Source: Clostridium sp.
GTDB taxonomy: Bacteria > Bacillota > Clostridia > Lachnospirales > Lachnospiraceae
Direction of reading: 5' to 3'
DNA: 34,350 nucleotides
Assembly (NCBI GenBank): GCA_018377235.1
Contig: JAGZZT010000021.1
Location: 1 to 34,350 of the forward strand
The notes under the pieces are model-generated. The model saw only the letters and a program-made list of their open reading frames with translations. It was not told the DNA's origin and made no database searches. Of this stretch, positions 16,263 through 24,148 are shown piece after piece; the stretch's first letter is position 1, and every line of letters begins with the position of its first letter. A program made the translations under genes and the position numbers.

Positions 16263-17441
16263 ATGATTGCAATTACAGGAGGAACGATTAATACAATTAC
16301 CAATGGTGTCATCGAACATGGTACGCTTCTCATTGAGAATGGAAAAATTTCAGCAGTGGGAGCGGATCTCTCCATTCCAGAGGATGCAGAAATCATTGAC
16401 GCATCCGGCTGCTATGTAATGCCTGGCCTGATTGACTGCCACACCCATCTCTGCCTTATGGGAGAGCCGAAAACTATGCCAATGCTGCAGTCAGATACAA
16501 ATGAACACAGTGGCCCTATTACGCCCTATGTAAGGGCTTTAGACGCATTAAACCCTTTCGACTACGCGATAGAGAAAGTGAGAAACGCCGGCTTTACCAC
16601 CGTCTATACAGGACCTGGATCAGCCAATGCTATCGGAGGCCTGGGAATCAGCCTGAAGCTGCGAGGCTCTACAGCCGATGAAATGGCTATTCCAGGAAGC
16701 GAGCAGATGAAGATGGCCTTAGGTGAAAATCCCAAACGTTTTTATGGTTCTGAAAAAAAAGCTCCTGTTACCCGCATGGGAACAGCTGCTCTCATACGGA
16801 AAACTCTCTATGAGGCAAAGGCCTATTCTGACATGCTTCTTGCAGCAGAAGAAGGCAAAGAACCTGCCCCTCCATTTAACTTCGAGCTGGATCCTCTAGT
16901 TCCAGTTGTACGGGGTGAAAGAAAGGTACGCATTCATTGCCACCGGGCTGATGATATCGTAACAGCTATCCGTCTGGCAGAAGAGTTTAATCTGAATTAT
17001 TCTATTGAACATGCAACTGATGGAACAAAAATAAAAGATTTCCTGGGTAAAAAACATGTCACCTGTGTTGTAGGTCCTCTTCTTTTAGAGCCTAACAAAC
17101 AGGAAACTCAAAACATTCACCTGGAGACAGCTGGGGAGTTGGATCGCGCTGGAGTAAAAATTTGTCTTATGGCTGACACAGCATCTAAAACAGCCTGGCT
17201 TCCAATAGAAATCGGCCTTTTAATGCGGAGAGGCCTGAAAGAAGAAACTGCGTTCCGGGCTGTCACCATCAATGCCGCAGAAAATCTTGAACTGGATCAC
17301 CGAATCGGCTCTCTGGAGCCAGGAAAAGATGCAGATATTGCGGTTTTTGACGGACATCCATTCTGCAATTTCTCACTCTGCCAGCTGACCATGATTGACG
17401 GTGTCATTTACCACAATACGCTTTCTAAAAAAGCGGAGTAA
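16263..17441 (+). CDS. Metal-dependent amidohydrolase, imidazolonepropionase/prolidase-like
   Basis: The 392-residue protein belongs to the amidohydrolase superfamily with a TIM-barrel metal centre. It shows GCYVMPGLIDCHTHLCLMGE with the HxH metal ligands (about 60-64), RIHCHRADD (His near 223), SIEHATDG (His near 246), and LMADTAS with the probable catalytic Asp near 296. The C-terminal EPGKDADIAVFDGHPF is typical of cytosolic members. There is no signal peptide, so it acts inside the cell on imported material. Cyclic amides, N-acyl amino acids and dipeptides are all hydrolysed by relatives. GGGAGG lies 5' of the ATG. Confidence 0.86.
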   Translation: MIAITGGTINTITNGVIEHGTLLIENGKISAVGADLSIPEDAEIIDASGCYVMPGLIDCHTHLCLMGEPKTMPMLQSDTNEHSGPITPYVRALDALNPFDYAIEKVRNAGFTTVYTGPGSANAIGGLGISLKLRGSTADEMAIPGSEQMKMALGENPKRFYGSEKKAPVTRMGTAALIRKTLYEAKAYSDMLLAAEEGKEPAPPFNFELDPLVPVVRGERKVRIHCHRADDIVTAIRLAEEFNLNYSIEHATDGTKIKDFLGKKHVTCVVGPLLLEPNKQETQNIHLETAGELDRAGVKICLMADTASKTAWLPIEIGLLMRRGLKEETAFRAVTINAAENLELDHRIGSLEPGKDADIAVFDGHPFCNFSLCQLTMIDGVIYHNTLSKKAE

Positions 17442-17456
17442 ACGAGGAGGGGTATC

Positions 17457-19100
17457 ATGAAAAAAAGAAGAAAAATTTTAGCATCCATGCTTGCTTTGGC
17501 AATCGCTTTGACTGGCTGCGCTCCAAAATCAGCTGATTCTGGTCAGAATGACGGAGAAAATACTTCCGTCTCCGCTCAGTCCAGCGAAGACGGAAAAACT
17601 CTTACCATCGGAACCACCTACACAGTCAGTACCTTTGTTCCCTGGAAATCCACCTCAGACGGAGACCGGTATATTCTGTCAAATGTTTATGAATCTCTAA
17701 TTGAGTATGACACTCGCGGAAACTTTCTCCCTGGTCTGGCCGAAAGTTGGGAAAATGAAGATGATCTGACCTGGGTATTTCATCTGAGAGATAATTCTTT
17801 CTGGCAGACGGGGAATGAACTGTTCGGCGATGAAAAAATTCCGGTCACTGCTCAGGATGTAAAAAATGTTTTTGATTTTGTAATGGACGAAAAAAATGAG
17901 GCTGCCCGCCGCTCCAGCCTGACAGAATCAATTGATCATATTGAAGTAGTAGATGACTCTACCATTAAATTTATAACAAAAAAGCCAGAAGCACTGTTTT
18001 TAATGAGTCTCAGCAATATTTATCTTTTCCCAACTAAAGCAGTCGAAGATGGCTTTGATCTGGCCAAGCATCCGGTTGGATCCGGACCATATAAGTTTGA
18101 TTCCTATACTACAGATGATCAGACCGTACTGGTGAAAAACGAAGATTACTACATCGAACCTGGCCTTGATAAAGTTATATACAAAATCATCCCTGATAAA
18201 GCAGTAGCCGCTATCGCACTTCAGAATAATGAAATTGATATCGCTGTACAGCTTCTCTCAACAGATTTAGAAGCGATAGCTGCAAAAGAAAATGTAAAGC
18301 TTTTAGCCAATCCGCTGGGCTGGTATCGGTATATGGGCTTTAACTTCGAGGATCCTCTCCTCTCCGATCCGGATGTCAGAAAAGCGATTCTTATGGCAGT
18401 AGATACGGAAGCTGCTGTCAAAGCTATTTTTGCCAACGACGCCGGAATCACCCTTGCGAAGCGTGCATGGGGGCCGATTCCTCTGGAATTCCCCGGCGCA
18501 GATGAAGCCGCCTGGAAAGAAGCCTATCCAGCCTACGATCCGGAGGGTGCCAAGGCTCTGCTGGAGTCTAAGGGCTGGTCCCTCGGTTCTGATGGTATCT
18601 ATGAAAAAAATGGACAGAAGCTGGAATTTGTCTTAAAGACAGTCAACACCGATCCGAATATGAAGTTCGGCGTTATTATATCTACAGAGCTTAAAAAGGC
18701 TGGTATCAACTGTATTCCTCAGCCGACAGAATATGCTACCATGACCTCTGATATTAAATCTTCCAACGTACAGGCATTCGTAATGGGAGGCGGAAGTACT
18801 CTGGATGGCCTGAATATGCTGTTCCACTCTGAAAAGTCAAAAATGACAGCTCACCGCACTAACTATGTAAATCCAGAACTGGATGCCAAGCTGGACGAGG
18901 CTTTTGCAACCATGGATGAAGAAGCCAGAGCTAAACTCCTTACAGAAGCTTCTCTTATGACTATCGAGGACTGCGTTCATATGGGAGGATTCTTTGAATA
19001 TGTACAGCTTGGAATGAACACAAGAGTAAAAAACTTCGAGGAACTTCCGGTTCTCTGGTGTTCTCTCACCAACAGCACAAGAAACGTAACTGTGGAATAG
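17457..19100 (+). CDS. Peptide-type ABC transporter substrate-binding lipoprotein
   Basis: This 547-residue SBP_bac_5 family protein captures the transported ligand at the cell surface. The N-terminus MKKRRKILASMLALAIALTGC is a lipoprotein signal with lipobox LTGC (Cys21), followed by a polar linker. Family features include TLTIGTTYTVSTFVPWKS near the mature start, YDTRGNFLPGLAESWE, and GSGPYKFDSY. GAGGAGGGG precedes the ATG, 15 bases after the amidohydrolase. Relatives bind dipeptides, oligopeptides, nickel or glutathione, so the ligand is not known. Confidence 0.92.
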   Translation: MKKRRKILASMLALAIALTGCAPKSADSGQNDGENTSVSAQSSEDGKTLTIGTTYTVSTFVPWKSTSDGDRYILSNVYESLIEYDTRGNFLPGLAESWENEDDLTWVFHLRDNSFWQTGNELFGDEKIPVTAQDVKNVFDFVMDEKNEAARRSSLTESIDHIEVVDDSTIKFITKKPEALFLMSLSNIYLFPTKAVEDGFDLAKHPVGSGPYKFDSYTTDDQTVLVKNEDYYIEPGLDKVIYKIIPDKAVAAIALQNNEIDIAVQLLSTDLEAIAAKENVKLLANPLGWYRYMGFNFEDPLLSDPDVRKAILMAVDTEAAVKAIFANDAGITLAKRAWGPIPLEFPGADEAAWKEAYPAYDPEGAKALLESKGWSLGSDGIYEKNGQKLEFVLKTVNTDPNMKFGVIISTELKKAGINCIPQPTEYATMTSDIKSSNVQAFVMGGGSTLDGLNMLFHSEKSKMTAHRTNYVNPELDAKLDEAFATMDEEARAKLLTEASLMTIEDCVHMGGFFEYVQLGMNTRVKNFEELPVLWCSLTNSTRNVTVE

Positions 19101-19135
19101 CGGATTATCATGCAGTAACCGCTCAATAGGCATTC

Positions 19136-19179
19136 AGGACGCAGCATTGCTCTGCCTCACCGCAGGCCTGCTGCGTCCT
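19136..19179 (+). other. Intercistronic hairpin between binding protein and permease genes
   Basis: AGGACGCAGCA (19136-19146) pairs perfectly with TGCTGCGTCCT (19169-19179); a small inner CTGC/GCAG helix lies in the loop. Such hairpins after binding-protein genes commonly protect the upstream mRNA or partly terminate it, so more binding protein than permease is made. No T-run follows. Confidence 0.75.
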
Positions 19180-19208
19180 TTCCATCTCAATCGAAAGGAG
19201 CCGATTCT

Positions 19209-20168
19209 ATGTGGAACTATATTGTAAAAAGGGTTCTCCAGGCTATACCGACTCTGCTCGTCATCTCTTTCCTGATTTTTTCCCTGCTTTATGTGACTCC
19301 CGGAGATCCTGTCTATATTATGCTGGGTTCCGGAGATACTCAAAGCTTTACAGAGGAGGAGTATGAGGCAGCGCGGCATGAACTGGGGCTTGATAAGCCT
19401 ATGCTGGTTCGATATGCTGATTTCCTAAAAAATGCAGTCAAAGGAGATCTGGGGAAATCCTACATCACCGATGAAGATGTATTCACAGCCATCATGCAGA
19501 GATTGCCCGCTACTCTTGTACTAACGATAGCTGCTGTTTTCCTAGGACTTTTAATCTCTATACCACTAGGCATTCTGGCTGCCATACGTCATAACAGTAT
19601 CTGGGATTCTATCGCTACCTTTCTAGCTACCATTGGGACCTCCCTGCCAAAATTCTGGTTTGGTTTAGTTCTGATTATATTTTTTTCACAGAATCTTGGA
19701 ATCCTTCCCAGTCAGGGAATGGCATACATAGATGATGGTCTGGGTCCATTTTTATCCCACTTGATTCTTCCTGCCTCCTCTCTGGCACTGGGACTGGCAG
19801 CCACCCAGACACGTATGATCCGCTCCAGCATGCTGGATGTTTTAAGCCAGGACTATGTACGGTTCGCCAGAAGCAAAGGTTTAAAGGAATATGCAGTCAT
19901 TATCGGCCATGCCATGAAAAATGCCATGATTCCAGTAGTGACTGTTATTGGAAGCGAATTTGGCGCCCTCTTAGGCGGAGCGGTAGTGACAGAAACTATT
20001 TTCGCCTGGCCTGGAGTGGGACGTCTTGCCATGAACTCTATTGCCAAACGGGATTACCCCATGATTCAAGGCAATACACTCGTGCTCTGCGCCTTGTTTC
20101 TTCTGACCAATCTAATCATTGATATTATCTGCGCCTGGCTGAATCCAAAAATCAGGCTGGACAAATAG
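19209..20168 (+). CDS. Peptide-type ABC transporter permease (DppB-like)
   Basis: The 319-residue protein is the first permease of a Dpp/Opp-type importer. It starts MWNYIVKRVLQAIPTLLVIS, the signature N-terminus of DppB-like subunits. It has about six membrane segments and carries the ATPase-docking EAA loop around YVRFARSKGLKEYAVIIGHAMKNA (residues about 218-240). GAAAGGAGCC precedes the ATG. It is separated from the binding protein gene by 108 bases that include the hairpin at 19136-19179. Confidence 0.93.
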   Translation: MWNYIVKRVLQAIPTLLVISFLIFSLLYVTPGDPVYIMLGSGDTQSFTEEEYEAARHELGLDKPMLVRYADFLKNAVKGDLGKSYITDEDVFTAIMQRLPATLVLTIAAVFLGLLISIPLGILAAIRHNSIWDSIATFLATIGTSLPKFWFGLVLIIFFSQNLGILPSQGMAYIDDGLGPFLSHLILPASSLALGLAATQTRMIRSSMLDVLSQDYVRFARSKGLKEYAVIIGHAMKNAMIPVVTVIGSEFGALLGGAVVTETIFAWPGVGRLAMNSIAKRDYPMIQGNTLVLCALFLLTNLIIDIICAWLNPKIRLDK

Positions 20169-20185
20169 AAAAAGGAGGAGGATTT

Positions 20186-21067
20186 ATGCATACAGAACAA
20201 ACGAACCGTTCAAATAAAAAGGCCTCCTACTGGAAGGACGTTGCCAGACAGTTTTTCAAAAACAAAATTGCAGTACTGGGGCTCTTCATCCTATCAGCTA
20301 TTGTGGCTCTCTGCGCCTTCGCACCACTGTTTACCAGCTATGATCCTGTAAAGGATATGGTACTTTCTGATATGTTGCTGCCCCCTGGCTCTCCGGGACA
20401 CCTGCTGGGAACTGACGACTACGGCAGAGATATTTTGTCTCGTCTGCTCTATGGAGGCAGAAGCTCTGTACTCACAGGCCTGACTGTAGCCCTTCTCTCT
20501 GCCTTTGCTGGTATTTTTATCGGGTGTATCAGCGGATACTTCGGCGGATGGCTGGATTCTCTTCTAATGAGGATTACAGATATTATGTTATCCTTCCCAT
20601 TCCTTATTATCGCCATCGCCATTATGGCAGCTCTGGGAGCCAGTCAAAAAAATATCGTCATTGCGTTAGCTATCGTCAGCTGGCCCAACTTTGCCAGATT
20701 AACCAGAAGCCAGGTAATGGCTGTCCGGGAACAAGAGTATGTGGAGTCTGCCCGGGCAGCTGGATTTAAAAACAGCCGAATTATGCTGGGGCATATTCTT
20801 CCCAACTGTATTGGTCCTCTTATCATTCAGACGACTCTGTCTGTAGGAAGTGCCATTCTGTCTTCTGCCAGCCTGAACTTCCTCGGCCTGGGAGCAGATG
20901 CTTCCCTTCCTGACTGGGGAGCTATGCTTAACCAAGGCCGAAATTACCTCCAGAATGCTCCTTACCTGACGACCATTCCAGGAATTGCCATTTCTCTGAC
21001 CGTACTCTCCGTAAACTGGATTGGTGACGGTCTCCGGGACGCTTTTGATCCAAAGCTGAGAAAATAG
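20186..21067 (+). CDS. Peptide-type ABC transporter permease (DppC-like)
   Basis: The 293-residue second permease has the DppC-like N-terminal helix followed by LGTDDYGRDILSRLLYGGRSS (about 72-92), a hallmark of this subunit. Its EAA loop is around VESARAAGFKNSRIMLGHILPN (about 185-206), and it shows five to six membrane segments. AAAGGAGGAGG precedes the ATG, 17 bases after the first permease. Confidence 0.93.
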   Translation: MHTEQTNRSNKKASYWKDVARQFFKNKIAVLGLFILSAIVALCAFAPLFTSYDPVKDMVLSDMLLPPGSPGHLLGTDDYGRDILSRLLYGGRSSVLTGLTVALLSAFAGIFIGCISGYFGGWLDSLLMRITDIMLSFPFLIIAIAIMAALGASQKNIVIALAIVSWPNFARLTRSQVMAVREQEYVESARAAGFKNSRIMLGHILPNCIGPLIIQTTLSVGSAILSSASLNFLGLGADASLPDWGAMLNQGRNYLQNAPYLTTIPGIAISLTVLSVNWIGDGLRDAFDPKLRK

Positions 21068-21078
21068 GAGGAATTCAG

Positions 21079-22104
21079 ATGACAGAAATGCACACAACTT
21101 TAAACAAAAATATCCAGTCAGACAGCTGCTTTCTGAAGGTAGAAAATCTCTGCACCTGGTTCCGCACACCAGAGGGACTGGTAAAATCCGTCAACGGTGT
21201 CTCTTTTCACATAGACAGAGGCGAGACACTGGCTCTGGTAGGCGAGTCAGGATGCGGAAAAACCGTTACATCCCTGTCCTTAATCCGCCTCCTGGCAAAA
21301 TCTGCTCAGATCCAGGCTGATTCTATCTTGTTAAATGGCAGAGAAATTAAATCTCTCTCTAAAGAAGAGGCCAGAAAAATTAGAGGAACAGAGATTTCCA
21401 TGATCTTTCAGGAACCCATGACGTCTCTGAATCCTGTTTACCGAATTGAAAAACAGATTGGAGAAATGATACGTCTCCACAATCCAGAGTTAAGCCGTGA
21501 AGAGATACATAATCAGTCTGTAAAATTTTTAAAAAGGGCCGGCGTTCCTAATCCGGAAGAGCGACTGAAGGTCTATCCGCACCAGCTCTCCGGAGGTCTT
21601 CGCCAGAGAGTTATGATTGCCATCGCACTAGCCAGCAGACCGGCCATGCTGATTGCCGATGAACCTACTACCGCTCTGGATGTGACTATTCAGGCTCAAA
21701 TCATTGATTTAATGAAAGAGCTGCAGAAAGAACTTCATATGTCTATTCTGCTGATTACTCACGATTTCGGAGTCGTATCCCAGATGGCCGACCGGGTAGC
21801 AGTTATGTACGCCGGAAAAATCGTGGAGGAAGGCTCTTTAAAAGAAGTGCTGGAAACTCCTCTTCACCCTTATACAGAACTTTTAATTCTCTCCATCCCA
21901 GGTATCCGGGTAAAACGTGGCGGACGGCTGAAAACAATCGAGGGAACTGTGCCTAATCCACTCAATTTTCCTTCTGGATGCCGTTTTCATCCCCGCTGTC
22001 CCTATGCGTCAGAGCGATGTGCCAGAGAAGAACCGCCAGAGACAAGGCAGGGTGAACACCGCGTCAGCTGCTGGCTTCACTGCCCGTCAGACATTTCACA
22101 GTAA
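21079..22104 (+). CDS. Peptide-type ABC transporter ATPase (DppD-like)
   Basis: The 341-residue ATPase has Walker A GESGCGKT near residue 53, signature LSGGLRQRV near 168, Walker B MLIADEPTTALD near 190, and the switch His in LLITHDFG. The C-terminal oligopeptide-transporter extension GCRFHPRCPYASERC carries several Cys residues; in some Opp-type relatives this region binds an iron-sulfur cluster. ATAGGAGG precedes the ATG, 11 bases after the permease. Confidence 0.93.
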   Translation: MTEMHTTLNKNIQSDSCFLKVENLCTWFRTPEGLVKSVNGVSFHIDRGETLALVGESGCGKTVTSLSLIRLLAKSAQIQADSILLNGREIKSLSKEEARKIRGTEISMIFQEPMTSLNPVYRIEKQIGEMIRLHNPELSREEIHNQSVKFLKRAGVPNPEERLKVYPHQLSGGLRQRVMIAIALASRPAMLIADEPTTALDVTIQAQIIDLMKELQKELHMSILLITHDFGVVSQMADRVAVMYAGKIVEEGSLKEVLETPLHPYTELLILSIPGIRVKRGGRLKTIEGTVPNPLNFPSGCRFHPRCPYASERCAREEPPETRQGEHRVSCWLHCPSDISQ

Positions 22105-22115
22105 GGAGGTACATA

Positions 22116-23084
22116 ATGAACCAGGAAACATTGATTGACATTCAGAATCTTCAGGTGTACTTTCCCATACGTTCCGGGCTGTTCCAGAGGCAGACAGGTG
22201 TTGTAAAAGCTGTTGATAACGTATCTCTCGCGATTCATAAAGGAGAAACTGTAGGATTAGTTGGAGAATCCGGATGCGGAAAAACTACCATCGGAAGGGC
22301 AATTGTACGTCTGAATCAGCCAAACGGAGGAAAAATCATATATCAGGGACAGGATCTGTTAGCTGCCAAAGGAAATAAACTTAGAAACCTGAGAAAAGAT
22401 ATTCAAATTGTCTTTCAGGACCCTTACTCCTCGCTGAATCCCAGAAAAACTGTACGTCATCTGATCTCAGAGGTACTCACTGTACAGAAGGGCTGTACTC
22501 CTAAGGAGGCAGGAGAAAAGGTAGAAGATCTGATGGTTCAGGTAGGCTTAAATCCTGTATACGCAGATCGATATCCCCATGAATTTTCCGGAGGACAGCG
22601 CCAGAGAGTCGCTATTGCAAAGGCTTTAGCTCTTCAGCCTAAATTTATCGTATGTGATGAGGCTGTTTCCGCCCTTGACGTTTCCATTCAATCCCAGATT
22701 ATTAATCTGCTTCTGGATCTCAAGGAAAAATACGGCATTACCTATCTTTTTATCTCTCACGCTATGAATGTAGTAGAACATTTAAGTGATCGTGTAGCAG
22801 TGATGTACCTGGGAAAATTGATGGAATATGCTCCATCCGAAGAATTATTTTCTTCTCCTGCACATCCCTACACCAAGGCTCTTTTATCTGCTGTACCGCT
22901 TCTGTCTGGTCAGGAAACGCGAAAAAGAATTGTATTGGAGGGAGATGTTCCAAGCGCCTCCCATGTGCCGTCAGGCTGCCGTTTCCATACCCGCTGCTAT
23001 ATGGCTGATGAAAGATGCCGCTCAGAGGAACCCTGTATGAAAGAAATCTGTCCCGGACATTTCGCCTGCTGTCATAAAATATAA
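22116..23084 (+). CDS. Peptide-type ABC transporter ATPase (DppF-like)
   Basis: The 322-residue second ATPase has Walker A GESGCGKT near residue 49, signature FSGGQRQRV near 153, and Walker B FIVCDEAVSALD near 173. That last motif has Ala where many relatives have Pro, but the catalytic Glu is kept. The C-terminal extension GCRFHTRCYMADERC again carries multiple Cys. TAAGGAGG precedes the ATG, 11 bases after the DppD-like gene. It is the last gene of the operon and is followed by the terminator at 23126. Confidence 0.93.
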   Translation: MNQETLIDIQNLQVYFPIRSGLFQRQTGVVKAVDNVSLAIHKGETVGLVGESGCGKTTIGRAIVRLNQPNGGKIIYQGQDLLAAKGNKLRNLRKDIQIVFQDPYSSLNPRKTVRHLISEVLTVQKGCTPKEAGEKVEDLMVQVGLNPVYADRYPHEFSGGQRQRVAIAKALALQPKFIVCDEAVSALDVSIQSQIINLLLDLKEKYGITYLFISHAMNVVEHLSDRVAVMYLGKLMEYAPSEELFSSPAHPYTKALLSAVPLLSGQETRKRIVLEGDVPSASHVPSGCRFHTRCYMADERCRSEEPCMKEICPGHFACCHKI

Positions 23085-23125
23085 AAACAGCAGAACGAAC
23101 TAAAACTTTCACAAGAGTCAAAAGA

Positions 23126-23161
23126 CGCCGCAGGCGCATCTGTTTAGATGCGCCTGCGGCG
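23126..23161 (+). terminator. Terminator of the peptide-transport operon
   Basis: CGCCGCAGGCGCATC (23126-23140) pairs perfectly over 15 bp with 23147-23161 around a six-base loop. The following sequence is pyrimidine-rich with a TTTTT at 23177 but no immediate T-run, so it may act mainly as a stable 3' end. Confidence 0.75.
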
Positions 23162-23205
23162 CTATTCCTCTATCCTTTTTCTCTGTTAATTTTTCCCCTG
23201 TTTTT

Positions 23206-23922
23206 CTACAGCTTATTTCCGTTCCGCCCAAACTTTCTCTTTTTAAACCGGAGAAAAGGAATTTTCGTGGCTGCGGCCTCTATCCGGCACTGGTTGTCCT
23301 TCTGGCACGCTCGTATCATCTCGTCCAGCTGCCTGAACCGCTCGTCCTCCTTCTCATCAGCTACCCGCATCAGGTAATCCATTTCCTTGAGAAGTTTCTC
23401 ATGAACCATATAAGCGATATCCTGGCTCAGCTTTTCGCAGTTTTCTTCCATAGCACGCCCAATTACATGATTCAGGAGTCTCTGCACCTGTTCCAGCTGC
23501 CCGCTCTCTACCAATTCCTCCACTGAACTGCCCTGCTGCGGCTCCTCAGCGCAGGAAACTGCAGTCTCACTCTCTGCCAATATCTCAGTTCCCGTCTCGT
23601 TTCCATTCGCTCCGCCTGCAGGAGACGCATCTTTAAGAGCCGCCAGCACGTCCTCCTCCAGCACTTCATTGGGGATTATCACTTTTCCGTCTGATTCCAA
23701 AGACTTGGCTAACGCCGTTTTTATCGCCTTCAGCTGATACCCCTTGTCCTTCAGCATCTTCACCTGCCTGAACAGCCGAATGTGAAACTCTGTATAATAA
23801 CGATGCCCCATCTCATTTCTGGGTATCTTAAGCTCCAGCTCCTCCTCCCAATATCTCAGAACGTGCGCCTCCACATCCACCTTTTTAGAAGCGTCTGATA
23901 TCAGATAATGTACCTCAGCCAT
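23206..23922 (-). CDS. MerR-type helix-turn-helix protein with coiled-coil tail
   Basis: Residues about 5-75 form a MerR-like winged HTH (SDASKKVDVEAHVLRYWEEE, then MGHRYYTEFHIRLFRQVKMLKDKGYQL). A low-complexity acidic linker (about 100-145) follows, then a helical region and a strongly basic tail (RFKKRKFGRNGN). There are no effector-binding Cys residues of the metal-sensing MerR type. The layout resembles RacA-like chromosome-anchoring proteins, but identity to RacA cannot be claimed. AAAGGAGAGG precedes the ATG. It is a single gene, downstream in orientation of the dnaB terminators. Confidence 0.82.
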   Translation of the reverse strand: MAEVHYLISDASKKVDVEAHVLRYWEEELELKIPRNEMGHRYYTEFHIRLFRQVKMLKDKGYQLKAIKTALAKSLESDGKVIIPNEVLEEDVLAALKDASPAGGANGNETGTEILAESETAVSCAEEPQQGSSVEELVESGQLEQVQRLLNHVIGRAMEENCEKLSQDIAYMVHEKLLKEMDYLMRVADEKEDERFRQLDEMIRACQKDNQCRIEAAATKIPFLRFKKRKFGRNGNKL

Positions 23923-23937
23923 GATTCAATCCTCTCC

Positions 23938-23985
23938 TTTGGTTCACAATATTTCGTAGCCTATTAATACTATATGCGAACCAAA
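23938..23985. promoter_or_regulatory. Inverted repeat TTTGGTTC / GAACCAAA upstream of the MerR-type gene
   Basis: Perfect 8-bp half-sites at 23938-23945 and 23978-23985 flank 32 bases that contain the probable -10 region of the minus-strand promoter (TATAGT or TATTAA). A TTGACA on the minus strand lies at 24000-23995. This placement suits autoregulation by the MerR-type protein; that is inference. Confidence 0.45.
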
Positions 23986-23998
23986 ACCCAATTATGTC

Positions 23999-24028
23999 AA
24001 AAAAAGAAGCCGGGCTGAGACAGCTTCT
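23999..24028 (-). terminator. Second terminator downstream of dnaB
   Basis: On the minus strand AGAAGC (24028-24023) pairs with GCTTCT (24010-24005) and is followed by a run of seven T before GACA. It stands in tandem with the stronger hairpin at 24046-24102. Confidence 0.6.
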
Positions 24029-24039
24029 GAAGGCGATAT

Positions 24040-24102
24040 AAAAAGGAAGCAGATAAAGTTTTCCTGTTCCAATTTAAAGTCACTGGAAACTTTATCTGCT
24101 TC
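24040..24102 (-). terminator. Terminator of the gdpP-rplI-dnaB operon
   Basis: Arms 24102-24085 and 24064-24046 pair over 18 bp (GAAGCAGATAAAGTTTCC) with a single bulged base, and the minus-strand transcript continues with TTTTTAT. It lies 46 bases after the dnaB stop. Confidence 0.88.
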
Positions 24103-24148
24103 TCTTTCACCGGCGGAAAGAACCGCTCCTATCTGTATATTTTTCTCC

